This document shows, one piece after another, positions 18,293 to 26,273 of a DNA stretch of 35,326 nt. This DNA comes from an uncultured Bacteroidota bacterium. GTDB taxonomy: Bacteria; Bacteroidota; Bacteroidia; AKYH767-A; JABDAW01. Below the pieces are notes generated by a model, which saw only the letters and a list, made by a program, of their open reading frames with translations, was not told the origin of the DNA and searched no databases. How positions within the stretch are numbered: position 1 is the first letter of the stretch; each line of letters opens with the position of its first letter. Location: NCBI GenBank assembly GCA_903911135.1, contig CAIWCG010000175.1, positions 1 through 35,326 of the forward strand, read 5' to 3'. The position numbers and the translations under genes were made by a program.

Positions 18293-18763
18293 CTAAAGTT
18301 CCAGTTTTAGCTTGTTTATTTTCTTCAATGGGCCAGGGCAGGAGGCTTCGTGGCAGGTGGCGCACTTCTGAACGGTAAGATTATAGGCCGATTTAAGTTC
18401 TGATTTGGGTGATTGGTAAATCTTTTTGTAGGTATTTAGATAATCATCGGCATAGGCATCAAAACCATCGGGTTTGGTATGGGAATCGGTGGGTTTTGCG
18501 GTATGAATCTTGAGAAAAGCATCAGGAAAGGCGGCTGGTATGCCTCCATTTTTAATGATTAGGTTCATGGCAAGGAGCGAATCGTACATCTGCCGCATGA
18601 GCAGGGCCAATTCGCTGTCGCCGTTGGGGTTCATTGACTTTGATTTGGTGCAGGATGCTTCGTCTTTTGACTTGTCTTCGGGTTTTTCGGAGTGGGTGCA
18701 GGCCGAAAAGAGCCACAGAAAGGCCAATAACAGCCATAAGCTACTTTTTGAGGATAACGCCAT
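18293..18763 (-). CDS. Lipoprotein with C-terminal CxxCH motif
   Basis: 156 residues from the ATG at 18761-18763. A longer frame adds 26 lysine-rich residues read from the neighbouring gene, while this start gives a lipoprotein signal (LWLLLAFLWLFSAC, Cys22). Near the end is KCATCHEASC, a CxxCH motif that could bind covalent c-type haem (residues 134-138). The central part is helical (LALLMRQMYDSLLAMN, DDYLNTYKKIYQ), and the layout resembles small haem-binding lipoproteins. Whether haem is attached is not shown. The start overlaps the 3' end of the DUF4920 gene by 23 bp, implying translational coupling. Confidence 0.8.
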   Translation of the reverse strand: MALSSKSSLWLLLAFLWLFSACTHSEKPEDKSKDEASCTKSKSMNPNGDSELALLMRQMYDSLLAMNLIIKNGGIPAAFPDAFLKIHTAKPTDSHTKPDGFDAYADDYLNTYKKIYQSPKSELKSAYNLTVQKCATCHEASCPGPLKKINKLKLEL

Positions 18764-19235
18764 TGGCTTCGAAGCTGATTTTTGTTTCGGGCTGGGTGAT
18801 TTTTTCGATTTCTTCCTTCGATTTTCCGGCATCTTCGGCATAATGTTTCAGGTCGGCTACCGAAGTTTCGTCGATGAAGGCATAACCTTCTATGGTTGCT
18901 TCTTTTCCGGAGGCATCTTTTGGCACGAAGAAGCCATAATCCTTGAATCTTACCATCATGTTCTGTTCGTTGCCGATGTTCATCTTCATCCAGCAGCCTT
19001 TTTTCTGGCATACGGCCTCTATTTTGCCAGTTACCTTGATTTTTATGGAGTCTTTTCCTTTCAATTTTGCTGGTATTTGGTCGGCGGCGATGGCACTGTC
19101 GGTGGTAATGGTGTCGCCAAAGTACCTAAGGGTGGTATCTTTCAATGATTTGTTGTCGGCGGTTTGTTTTCCGTTGTTGTTGCATGCTGCGAGCAGCACG
19201 ATGGAGAGGATGGAGGCTACGATTAGGTTTTTCAT
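18741..19235 (-). CDS. DUF4920 domain lipoprotein
   Basis: 164 residues with a lipobox LLAAC (Cys18). The rest matches the DUF4920 pattern: YFGDTITTDSAIAADQIPAK, KVTGKIEAVCQKKGCWMKM, VRFKDYGFFVPKDASGKEAT, EGYAFIDETSVADLKHYAED and KISFEANGVILKK. The two cysteines in VCQKKGC and the Met-rich neighbourhood have suggested metal or redox roles, but the biochemistry is not established as far as I know. First gene of a two-gene unit with the CxxCH lipoprotein. Confidence 0.88.
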   Translation of the reverse strand: MKNLIVASILSIVLLAACNNNGKQTADNKSLKDTTLRYFGDTITTDSAIAADQIPAKLKGKDSIKIKVTGKIEAVCQKKGCWMKMNIGNEQNMMVRFKDYGFFVPKDASGKEATIEGYAFIDETSVADLKHYAEDAGKSKEEIEKITQPETKISFEANGVILKK

Positions 19236-19370
19236 GGTGTTTAATTTTAGTTATTGGGTGCAAATTAAGTGGTTTGTATGGAAATGAGACATGATAATTG
19301 TCAAGGTTTTGGTTGGTTGAGTGTTGAGGGGGAGGGTAGGAGAGGTGTGAAGGTGGTTTTACGTATAAAT

Positions 19371-19401
19371 CGCCAAAAAAGCGGGTGTTTTAGGCATAAA
19401 A
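19371..19401. repeat. Leader of array 5
   Basis: GCCAAAAAAGCGGGTGTTTT and the following AG form a segment that is repeated just before array 6 (19563-19582). The exact shared word is CGGGTGTTTTAG at 19382-19393. Confidence 0.75.
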
Positions 19402-19548
19402 AACTCTCGAATTGGCAGGATAAACTCTCGAATTAGGAGGATGAACTCTCTAATTACGAGGATAATCTCTCTATTTGGGAGGATGAACTCTCTAATTGGG
19501 AGGATGAACTCGCGAATCTTGATTTTAATCTCTTAAATATTGATGGGA
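19402..19548. repeat. 21-bp tandem array 5 (5 clear + 2 degenerate units)
   Basis: Units start every 21 bp from 19402 with the core AACTCTCGAATT followed by a more variable 9-nt half (GGCAGGATA, AGGAGGATG and so on). The last two units, from 19507, are decayed (ATCTCTTAAATA). The array is in the gap between the DUF4920 gene start at 19235 and the AddB-like gene end at 19971. Confidence 0.9.
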
Positions 19549-19562
19549 AGGGAAAAATAGGT

Positions 19563-19589
19563 GGCAAAAACGGGTGTTTTAGCCTCCTC
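19563..19589. repeat. Leader of array 6
   Basis: GGCAAAAACGGGTGTTTTAG matches the leader of array 5. In both, CGGGTGTTTTAG is followed after exactly 14 nt by the word CGAATTGGCAG inside the first unit. Confidence 0.75.
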
Positions 19590-19736
19590 GTTACCCCGAA
19601 TTGGCAGCTCGTTACCCCAAATGGGCACCTCGTTACCCCGAATATTCAAACGGTTACCCCGAATATGGAGGTAGTTACCCCGAATCGTGGGGTGCTTACC
19701 CCAAATTCAAAAGCATTTACCCCGAATGGTGGAGGC
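19590..19736. repeat. 21-bp tandem array 6 (7 units, 12+9 organisation)
   Basis: Seven units start at 19590 and every 21 bp. The first 12 bases, GTTACCCCGAAT, are nearly invariant, with only single changes (CCCCAAAT, CTTACC, TTTACC), whereas the remaining 9 differ in every unit. This constant/variable layout is sharper than in the other arrays. Confidence 0.92.
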
Positions 19737-19804
19737 TAGGATGCGAGTGGAGGCTGTAGGGTTTGTTTTTTAGCTGTTTCGGAGCTTGGGCGAGGGAGTG
19801 GAGC

Positions 19805-19943
19805 GGCGCCGAAGGCGGTTCTTTGCCTTTGGCGGGATATTGCGTGGGCGGCAAAAACGGAGCGTAGCGAACCCGTGTAGCACCCCGACCCCTTGCAGCA
19901 GCCCTTTCCCTTAAGGCTGCTGCTGGGGGCGCCCCCAAGGGAG
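19805..19943 (-). repeat. GC-rich hairpin element, copy 1
   Basis: On the minus strand the element starts with the palindrome GGGGGCGCCCCC (19925-19936), then a stem CAGCAGCC/GGGCTGCTG enclosing AAGGGAAA, then GGTCGGGGTG, GGGTTCGCTACGCTCCG and TTTTTGCCGCC. It starts 28 bp after the AddB-like gene stop on the same strand. A second copy lies inverted at 35235-35326. From memory, similar GC-rich elements are frequent in Bacteroidota genomes; I cannot name a family. A small ORF across it (19717-19938) is an artefact. Confidence 0.75.
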
Positions 19944-19970
19944 TATCAGGATTAAAACTTTGGTTGAAAT

Positions 19971-22745
19971 TTATCTATTGCAGAGGTTTTTGTATGGGCA
20001 ATAGATGCATTGGTCTTTGTCGGTGGTTTGGGTGAAGGGTTTGGTGGCGTCGAAGAGGCCTTCTATCAAGGTTTTGAGGGATTGTTCGAAGTTTTGGAAG
20101 TCTTCTGGGGTGATGGCGGCGCCTTTGTTCAGCCATAATATGCCGTCGGAGAGTTGTTTTAGAGGATAGATTCCTGTTTTGATGGTGGCGGTGGGGTTTT
20201 GTTGGCGATACATCCAGGCGTAGAACATGGTTTGGAAGACGAACTTGTGTTTTGGGTCGGTGAAGACGTTTTCGAGGTCGGTTTCCTTCAATTCTACCTT
20301 GCCGGTTTTGTAATCGATGATGCGGGTGATGCTGTCTTTGGTTTCGATTCTGTCGAGAATGCCTTTGAAGTTGATTTTTTGGCCCGAAGTATCGGATATT
20401 GTGGCGTGAATTTCCTGTTCTAGCCCATTGATGACGAAAGGAGCGCTTTTCATGTCTGCTTCGAGCACTCTGCTCACCAATTCCTTGATGACATTTTGCA
20501 GCAATAGGTTTCTTCCCTCCAAGTCTTCGATGGCGGCGTATTCGTTTATTATCGCTTCGTCGGTTATCTTCGCTATGAGGTGCTTTAATTGGGCTATCGT
20601 GTCCTTATCATAGGTGCTGTCTTGGCTGTAGATGTGCTGCATCACCTGATGGAATATCTTTCCGAAGGTAGCTGCGTCTATGTCGTCTTCTACTTCGTCT
20701 TGTTCCTTCAGTCCGGCGATATAATGAAAGTAAAACTTCAAGGTGCAGGCTATATAACTGCTCAATGCGGAAGCGGAAAAGTGTTTTGTTGTTTCATTTT
20801 CGAGGCCTGTGTATTTTTTTAAGGCATCAAGTATGTCTTCCGACTTTTGGATGGTTATTTCTTTAGGTTTGATGTTAATGATGTCGGTCGTCAGCAACTG
20901 TTTCTTGATGGTTATTGAGTTCGGGAACTGTTTTGCGAGTTCATGTTCCAGCTGCAGCAGGTATCTGCTCTTCTCGCCACCGGTAATGCTTTTGATTTCG
21001 GTATTATAATACAAATAGATGTTTTCAGCACGCTGCAGTAGTCGGTAAAAATGGTAGGCGTAGATGGCATCTTGGTCTTCGCCAGTGGGAATGCCAAAAG
21101 TTTTTCTAAGGTTATATGGAATAAAGGATGAATCGCTTTTCTTTTTTGGCAGAATGTTTTCATTCATGGAGAGAATAAAGACATTCTTGAAGTCTAATGC
21201 CCTGGTTTCCAAGAATCCCATAACCTGCAATCCTTTCAGTGGCTCACCAGTAAATGGAACTGCGGTGGTGTTGATGATTTCCTTGAAAAGTTTCCAGAAA
21301 GAATCGATGCTCAAGTGCACTTTTTGCTCCGAAATGATATCTTGAAACCGCTTTAATTGGCAATAAAAGTGATAAATGAATTCAGATTCGATGTTATTGT
21401 CAGAAATGTTGTTTCTGATCATCAAAAGTATATCGAGCAAGTAATCAAATACATCTTCACTCTTATCTATCGGTAAGAATAATAGTGAAAGGTCATTGGA
21501 TTTTAGGCTTTCAAGGTGTTTGGAAGAGATATAAATCCAATTGTTCTTGCGATAATCCTCCATCCATATATTTATCTTATCTTGTTCAATGTGTTTTATG
21601 TAGGGATGGTTCAAAACATTGACAATATCGTGATGATAATAGACTCCCTTTTTTCTGTTTTTATTTAAACTTAGTAAAAGTTCCAATAAACCAAAGAGAG
21701 GCGTGGCATTTAGTGGATATCCCATTGTAACATTTATGTTTTCAATGTCCGTTGGCAAGGACGAAAGCACCGAAAATAGAAGATTCTCATCTGCTAATAC
21801 CATCGCTGTATCATCAAGGTTGATTTCTTTATTCTTAATCAATGATTCCAAGTCATTGCTGGCTGCTTTGGCTTGCCCTATTTGCAATGGAACGCCTGTA
21901 ATTATGATTTGCTTAGGTATAGTTTCGAAATAGTTGCCATTCCATTTAAATTGTTCAGATTGACTCTGTATTTTAGAGAAGAACTTTCCAGCTTCTTGCT
22001 TTTTATTTGTCAAATAGTAATTATCAGCATCATAATAAATTTCTGCCTTACCAATATTCAATAGTTTGTTGAATATGTTTTTTTCAGCCTTTGATAAGGC
22101 ATAGAACCCAGCAAATATTATTTTATCCCATGGAGAGTTTTTTTGATACTCTTCTATGTTTTCAGAAACGAATTTATAGGCCTTCCCTTCATAAGTTTTA
22201 TTGTTTTCAAATAAAAAATTCTGAAAATCAACATAAACCTTATGTAATAATTCCCAGTTGTATAGGAATTCCTTTTGTACATGCGTAAGGTCTTTATCAG
22301 ATATGGATTTCCAGAATTTAATAAGATATTCCAGCTGTTCTTCATCCAGTTGAAATTCATCCTCAATTTCCTTTAATTCAATAATTCTTTTAAATAAGGT
22401 TTCTGTGTTTACTAAAGCTTTATCTATCTCATTAAAGTCAATTAAAACTTGCATTCCCCAAGTATAAAACGAATCAAAATATTCCTCTGGTATATACTTG
22501 TTGTAAATTTTAAAAACATCAAATAAAAGTGTCAATGAATCTTCAATTTTTAAAGGAGAAAGTTCTTGAATAAAGTCCTGAATGGACAATATCGTAGGCA
22601 TCCATATTGGATCAGTTAACTTATTGGATAATTCTTTTTTTAAAAATAATGCAGCGCGTCTTGTAGGAAAAACAATACATAATTTATCCAAATCGGTTTT
22701 ATGGCAAACTAGAATTTCTTCGGATAATTGTTCAATAAAAGACAT
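19971..22745 (-). CDS. AddB-like PD-(D/E)XK nuclease with Fe-S cysteines
   Basis: 924 residues. The C-terminal third is a RecB-family PD-(D/E)XK nuclease: His699 (FGKIFHQV), Glu776 (GLEQEI), Asp798 (GILDRIE) and DYKTGK from residue 811. One cysteine at 667 (SSYIACTLKFYF) plus CIYCPYKNLC (Cys913, 916, 922) give the 1+3 cysteine pattern of an Fe-S clasp as in AddB and Cas4. The N-terminal part has the UvrD-like fold start (CIVFPTRRAALFLKKELS) without a GxGKT Walker A loop, as in helicase-dead AddB. It therefore probably pairs with an AddA-like helicase (not in the window) to process double-strand breaks for recombination. It follows the wza-wzc unit by 101 bp on the same strand. Confidence 0.88.
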   Translation of the reverse strand: MSFIEQLSEEILVCHKTDLDKLCIVFPTRRAALFLKKELSNKLTDPIWMPTILSIQDFIQELSPLKIEDSLTLLFDVFKIYNKYIPEEYFDSFYTWGMQVLIDFNEIDKALVNTETLFKRIIELKEIEDEFQLDEEQLEYLIKFWKSISDKDLTHVQKEFLYNWELLHKVYVDFQNFLFENNKTYEGKAYKFVSENIEEYQKNSPWDKIIFAGFYALSKAEKNIFNKLLNIGKAEIYYDADNYYLTNKKQEAGKFFSKIQSQSEQFKWNGNYFETIPKQIIITGVPLQIGQAKAASNDLESLIKNKEINLDDTAMVLADENLLFSVLSSLPTDIENINVTMGYPLNATPLFGLLELLLSLNKNRKKGVYYHHDIVNVLNHPYIKHIEQDKINIWMEDYRKNNWIYISSKHLESLKSNDLSLLFLPIDKSEDVFDYLLDILLMIRNNISDNNIESEFIYHFYCQLKRFQDIISEQKVHLSIDSFWKLFKEIINTTAVPFTGEPLKGLQVMGFLETRALDFKNVFILSMNENILPKKKSDSSFIPYNLRKTFGIPTGEDQDAIYAYHFYRLLQRAENIYLYYNTEIKSITGGEKSRYLLQLEHELAKQFPNSITIKKQLLTTDIINIKPKEITIQKSEDILDALKKYTGLENETTKHFSASALSSYIACTLKFYFHYIAGLKEQDEVEDDIDAATFGKIFHQVMQHIYSQDSTYDKDTIAQLKHLIAKITDEAIINEYAAIEDLEGRNLLLQNVIKELVSRVLEADMKSAPFVINGLEQEIHATISDTSGQKINFKGILDRIETKDSITRIIDYKTGKVELKETDLENVFTDPKHKFVFQTMFYAWMYRQQNPTATIKTGIYPLKQLSDGILWLNKGAAITPEDFQNFEQSLKTLIEGLFDATKPFTQTTDKDQCIYCPYKNLCNR

Positions 22746-22846
22746 GGTAGTAATATTATTAATGATTTTTATGGGTATAAAATTACATCCAGAAGATAAA
22801 TATATAACCTCAAACGATTATAATAATGGCAATTACAGCTATTCTT

Positions 22847-25312
22847 CTAACTTTTTTTAGTAAATGGTATAAAATTCTTAACTGCCCCCCAAAGTGAGCG
22901 TTTTTCCTTATCCTCTTCATAGTATCCATATCCATATCCATACCCATATCCATACCCATATCCATAACCACCATATCCATAACCGTATCCGTATCCATAT
23001 CTATACCCATATCCATATCCATATTTAGAACGCATGGTTTCAACGCCATTCAAAATTATGGATAATCTTTTGATATTATTGTCTTCAATTAACTTGTTGA
23101 TATTTTGAATAAAAATCCGTTTAGAAAAATTTGCCCTTAATATATATATCGGATAATCGGCTAATTGAATCATAGGAATACCATCGGTTACGATTCCAAC
23201 TGGTGGGGTATCAATGATTATCATGTCATATATGCTTTTTAAATGCTCAAGAAACTCTGACATTCTTCTGCTGATGATTAATTCGGATGGATTAGGTGGT
23301 ATTGGTCCAGCAGTTATAAAATCGAGGTTTTCCAGACTACTTTTGTAAATGCAGTTTTCCATTGTATCCTTGTCAATTAAAATGGTACTTACCCCTTTTA
23401 CATTTTCAACGTTAAAACCTACGTGAATTTTTGGTTTTCTCATATCCAAATCGATAAGTACAACCCTTTTACCGGAGAAAGCAATTACTCCAGCAAGATT
23501 AATTGCAACAAATGTCTTTCCTTCGCCGGATATTGTTGATGTGACAGCCAACACTTTTGCGCCTGTATCATTATTTATGAAAGATAAATTTGTTCTAATC
23601 GATCGGAAGGATTCCGATATGACGGATTTAGGATTTTTATCAACCAATAATTGCGATACTGGAATCTCTTTCTTGTACTTGGGAACGATACCGAGAAGTG
23701 GTGCCTCCGTGTATTGTTCAACCTCATCCAAAGCATTGATTTCATTATGGAAGAGATATCGAACTACAATTAATCCGAGACTGATAAACATACTTCCAAA
23801 TAGAAATGCACTTATTACTAATGTCCTATTAGGTGATATTGGAGTATTTGGTATCTCTGCTTTATCCAAAACTAAATTATTGGTAACGATTCCTGCTTTT
23901 GAAATCTGGAATTCCGCCTTTTTTTGAAGCAACAATGAATAAAATTTTTCGTGTATCGAAAATTCCCTGTTAAGTCTTGCAAATTCAGCCTCCTTTGAAG
24001 GAATACTATCGAAGTACCGATCAGCACTTTTCATTTTATCAACAATTGCTGCCTGTTTTATTTTGGTATTTGTCTTTGCAACTTTTATGCCTTCCAGCAA
24101 TGTCACTTTACTTCTTTCGATTCTTTCATTAATTGATTTTATTGATGCATTTTTTTCAGTTGAGTGCAACAACAATTGATTTTTATTATTATCCAGTGTT
24201 TCAATTGTGTTTATCAAGTGTGCAATGATTCCATTGTTGTTTTGTCCAACAAGCAAGGGAATAAGTGCAGTTAGGTCCTTATTGTCCTTGATGTTTTCTT
24301 CTAATTTATCTAATACATTATATTCTAATTCGAGAAGAATTTTTTGATTCTCCAAATCATTTAGGCGGGTCATGGTATTTGCTGCCATAAGTTCCGGATT
24401 GATGATTTTATTGTTCTTCTTGAAGTCTTCTAGAATATCTTCCGAACTCCTAAGATTTGCATCAACACTGTTTAACTGCGCGTCGATGAATTTTAAAATG
24501 TTATCGGCTCCTTGAGAGTTTTTATTGTAGTCATATTTTAAAAATTCATTGGCTATGGAATTTACGATGTCTGCCGTTTTTCTTGCATTTTTATCCTTAA
24601 ATCTTATCTGAATGGTTTGTGCATCAGCGTTCAATAATTGTATTTGCATGAATCGCATTACATTCGCTATGATGGCCTCACGACTATTTAAAATAAAGTA
24701 ATACGCATTTTTCTTTATCAGTTTCTGTTGCTCTTCAATTGTTTTTGCATCGGTGATGAAGATTCTTAAATTGGCGGCAGGCAGTTTGATTATTTCTCCA
24801 TTTTTTCCCTTGATGGATTTCTTGCTATTCTCCAATCCCCAAGAAATTGTAAATCCATTTGCGTCATCAAATTGAACAAAATATGGTGTATCAAAGCCAC
24901 TGGAATCAACATTTTCTATCGTTACCAAAAATGGTGATTGTTTATACAGTTCGTTTACAAGTACTGTTCCTTTGGTGTAGTAGCTGACTGAAAATGGTTC
25001 ATCGTTGATGATGTTTTCGATGATTTTTGGAGACTTGATAAGTTCTATTTCACCAGCTATCAGATTGTTACCATTAATACCATAAGACATATTGTTATTG
25101 AAGTTCAAAATCTTGTTGGCATTGTCTTCCATGCCCAGTTTTATGGTCGAATAACTTTCGTAGATAGGTGCTGTATATCGAAGATTCAGAAATGCAGCCG
25201 TTATGGCGATGATCAGAAAAAGCAATATCCAGATAAAACTTTTTTGCGCTATCATGAAGAACAGCTTTACATCAAAATCTTCATTGATTAGCTTTATCTT
25301 TTTCTTTGCCAT
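22847..25312 (-). CDS. Wzc-like polysaccharide co-polymerase / tyrosine autokinase with Gly-Tyr tail
   Basis: 821 residues, probably inner-membrane, controlling capsule/exopolysaccharide polymerisation and export. Domains: Wzz N-terminal region with a membrane helix at about 29-48, a long coiled-coil periplasmic region (about 250-470), and a second helix at about 500-525. A cytoplasmic BY-kinase follows with Walker A SGEGKT at 595-600, Walker A' VVLIDLDMR around 617, and Walker B MIIIDTPP around 697. Residues 764-798 are almost pure Gly-Tyr (18 Tyr in 35 residues), followed by a basic tail ending in FTKKS. BY-kinases normally autophosphorylate a tyrosine cluster at the C-terminus, so the tail is a plausible, unusually dense cluster. 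It is encoded 22 bp after the Wza-like gene, forming one operon. Confidence 0.95.
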   Translation of the reverse strand: MAKKKIKLINEDFDVKLFFMIAQKSFIWILLFLIIAITAAFLNLRYTAPIYESYSTIKLGMEDNANKILNFNNNMSYGINGNNLIAGEIELIKSPKIIENIINDEPFSVSYYTKGTVLVNELYKQSPFLVTIENVDSSGFDTPYFVQFDDANGFTISWGLENSKKSIKGKNGEIIKLPAANLRIFITDAKTIEEQQKLIKKNAYYFILNSREAIIANVMRFMQIQLLNADAQTIQIRFKDKNARKTADIVNSIANEFLKYDYNKNSQGADNILKFIDAQLNSVDANLRSSEDILEDFKKNNKIINPELMAANTMTRLNDLENQKILLELEYNVLDKLEENIKDNKDLTALIPLLVGQNNNGIIAHLINTIETLDNNKNQLLLHSTEKNASIKSINERIERSKVTLLEGIKVAKTNTKIKQAAIVDKMKSADRYFDSIPSKEAEFARLNREFSIHEKFYSLLLQKKAEFQISKAGIVTNNLVLDKAEIPNTPISPNRTLVISAFLFGSMFISLGLIVVRYLFHNEINALDEVEQYTEAPLLGIVPKYKKEIPVSQLLVDKNPKSVISESFRSIRTNLSFINNDTGAKVLAVTSTISGEGKTFVAINLAGVIAFSGKRVVLIDLDMRKPKIHVGFNVENVKGVSTILIDKDTMENCIYKSSLENLDFITAGPIPPNPSELIISRRMSEFLEHLKSIYDMIIIDTPPVGIVTDGIPMIQLADYPIYILRANFSKRIFIQNINKLIEDNNIKRLSIILNGVETMRSKYGYGYGYRYGYGYGYGYGGYGYGYGYGYGYGYGYYEEDKEKRSLWGAVKNFIPFTKKS
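22919..23023 (-). repeat. Short-period coding repeat for the Gly-Tyr tail
   Basis: Hexamers of the type GGNTAY (plus strand CCATAT/CCATAC) follow one another for about 105 bp inside the Wzc-like gene. The in-frame six-base unit could expand or contract without frameshift, changing the number of tyrosines. Confidence 0.85.
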
Positions 25313-25334
25313 TGGTATTATTTATATTAAAAAA

Positions 25335-26102
25335 TTATTTTGGCTTAATTAATGTATAAACCAATAATGTGGCCGTTAGGATGCCTATATAAGGACTTAT
25401 TTGTGCCAAAATTCCGGTACTGATATTTCTTACAGGCTCTACATAAATGATATCATTTGCCTGCAGGATAATGTTTCCACTGTTCATGTTTTCCACAGTT
25501 GAAAAGTCAATCAGGAATATTTGAGGATTAGCAAAACTGCCTCTGATCAATTTAATTCTATAAGCCTTTCCATTCGCGCTAATTCCGCCAGCAAGAGCTA
25601 GGGCTTCGATAACGCTGGTGTTATCGTTGTTCAATGGCACCACTATGCCGTTTCCTCCTTCTCCTCTGAAAACAACTGCCCGTTTGCTCACTATCTTTAA
25701 CTTAATGAATGGCTCTTTATAAAATTCAGAATACAACCCTTCCAGATAAGTTTCTGCTTCATAAACCGTTTTCCCTACTAAATTAACCTTATCAACGATA
25801 GGCAATTTCACAAACCCATCCTTATCTAAGGTATATTCCAATATTGCTGCCGTATTGGCCACGATGTTGCTACCAGAACTTGATGACGATGTATAATCCA
25901 CTAATTTATACCCCTCATTGGTGGCCATGTTGAAAGTTAACCTATCATTCGGAGCTATCTTGTATTCTGGCACTATTGAATCCGTCTGCGTAGCGAACTT
26001 ATAATCCTTGCCTGTTTGAAACATGATGCTTGGATTGATCAGTTGGCACGAAAATGCGCACGAAATCAGGAATATATATACTATGTACTGGACTTTTTTC
26101 AT
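25335..26102 (-). CDS. Wza-like polysaccharide export lipoprotein
   Basis: 255 residues. The N-terminus is a lipoprotein signal (YIVYIFLISCAFSC; Cys15 or Cys19). Poly_export domain at about 45-130: YKIAPNDRLTFNMATNEGY and LDKDGFVKLPIVDKVNLVGK. An SLBB-type domain follows (FRGEGGNGIVVPLNNDN, SVIEALALAGGIS, IILQANDIIYVEP), then a C-terminal hydrophobic segment (IGILTATLLVYTLI). Wza forms the outer-membrane channel for capsule/EPS export and works with Wzc, encoded next, 22 bp downstream. In Bacteroidota the C-terminus is a short membrane helix as here. Confidence 0.93.
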   Translation of the reverse strand: MKKVQYIVYIFLISCAFSCQLINPSIMFQTGKDYKFATQTDSIVPEYKIAPNDRLTFNMATNEGYKLVDYTSSSSSGSNIVANTAAILEYTLDKDGFVKLPIVDKVNLVGKTVYEAETYLEGLYSEFYKEPFIKLKIVSKRAVVFRGEGGNGIVVPLNNDNTSVIEALALAGGISANGKAYRIKLIRGSFANPQIFLIDFSTVENMNSGNIILQANDIIYVEPVRNISTGILAQISPYIGILTATLLVYTLIKPK

Positions 26103-26115
26103 TCTTTTGAGACGT

Positions 26116-26123
26116 CAAAACTA
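26116..26123 (-). promoter_or_regulatory. Putative -7 element of the wza-wzc operon
   Basis: On minus, TAGTTTTG fits TAnnTTTG and is 13 bp upstream of the Wza-like start. A -33 partner at the expected distance is not clear. Confidence 0.35.
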
Positions 26124-26218
26124 CAACAATTTATTTTATTTACGTTTTTCAAGTATAAAAATTGCATTTTTCTATCCCAAGATTCATTTAAATCCATTTT
26201 GAATTTCAATTTTCATCA

Positions 26219-26251
26219 TAAAAAAAGCTCTTCGATCACTGAAAGAGCTTT
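26219..26251 (-). terminator. Rho-independent terminator of the gene at 26274
   Basis: AAAGCTCTT at 26224-26232 pairs with AAGAGCTTT at 26243-26251. On the minus strand a run of seven T follows. It lies 22 bp past the stop of the minus-strand gene. Confidence 0.8.
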
Positions 26252-26273
26252 CTTTTTCTTTTACAATCATCCT

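Noticed and set aside
19717-19938. 73-residue Pro/Ala-rich ORF
   Set aside because: It lies across the GC-rich hairpin element and array 6; composition reflects the element.
22810-23049. Met/Asp-repeat ORF on minus
   Set aside because: Alternate frame of the Gly-Tyr tail repeat within the kinase gene.
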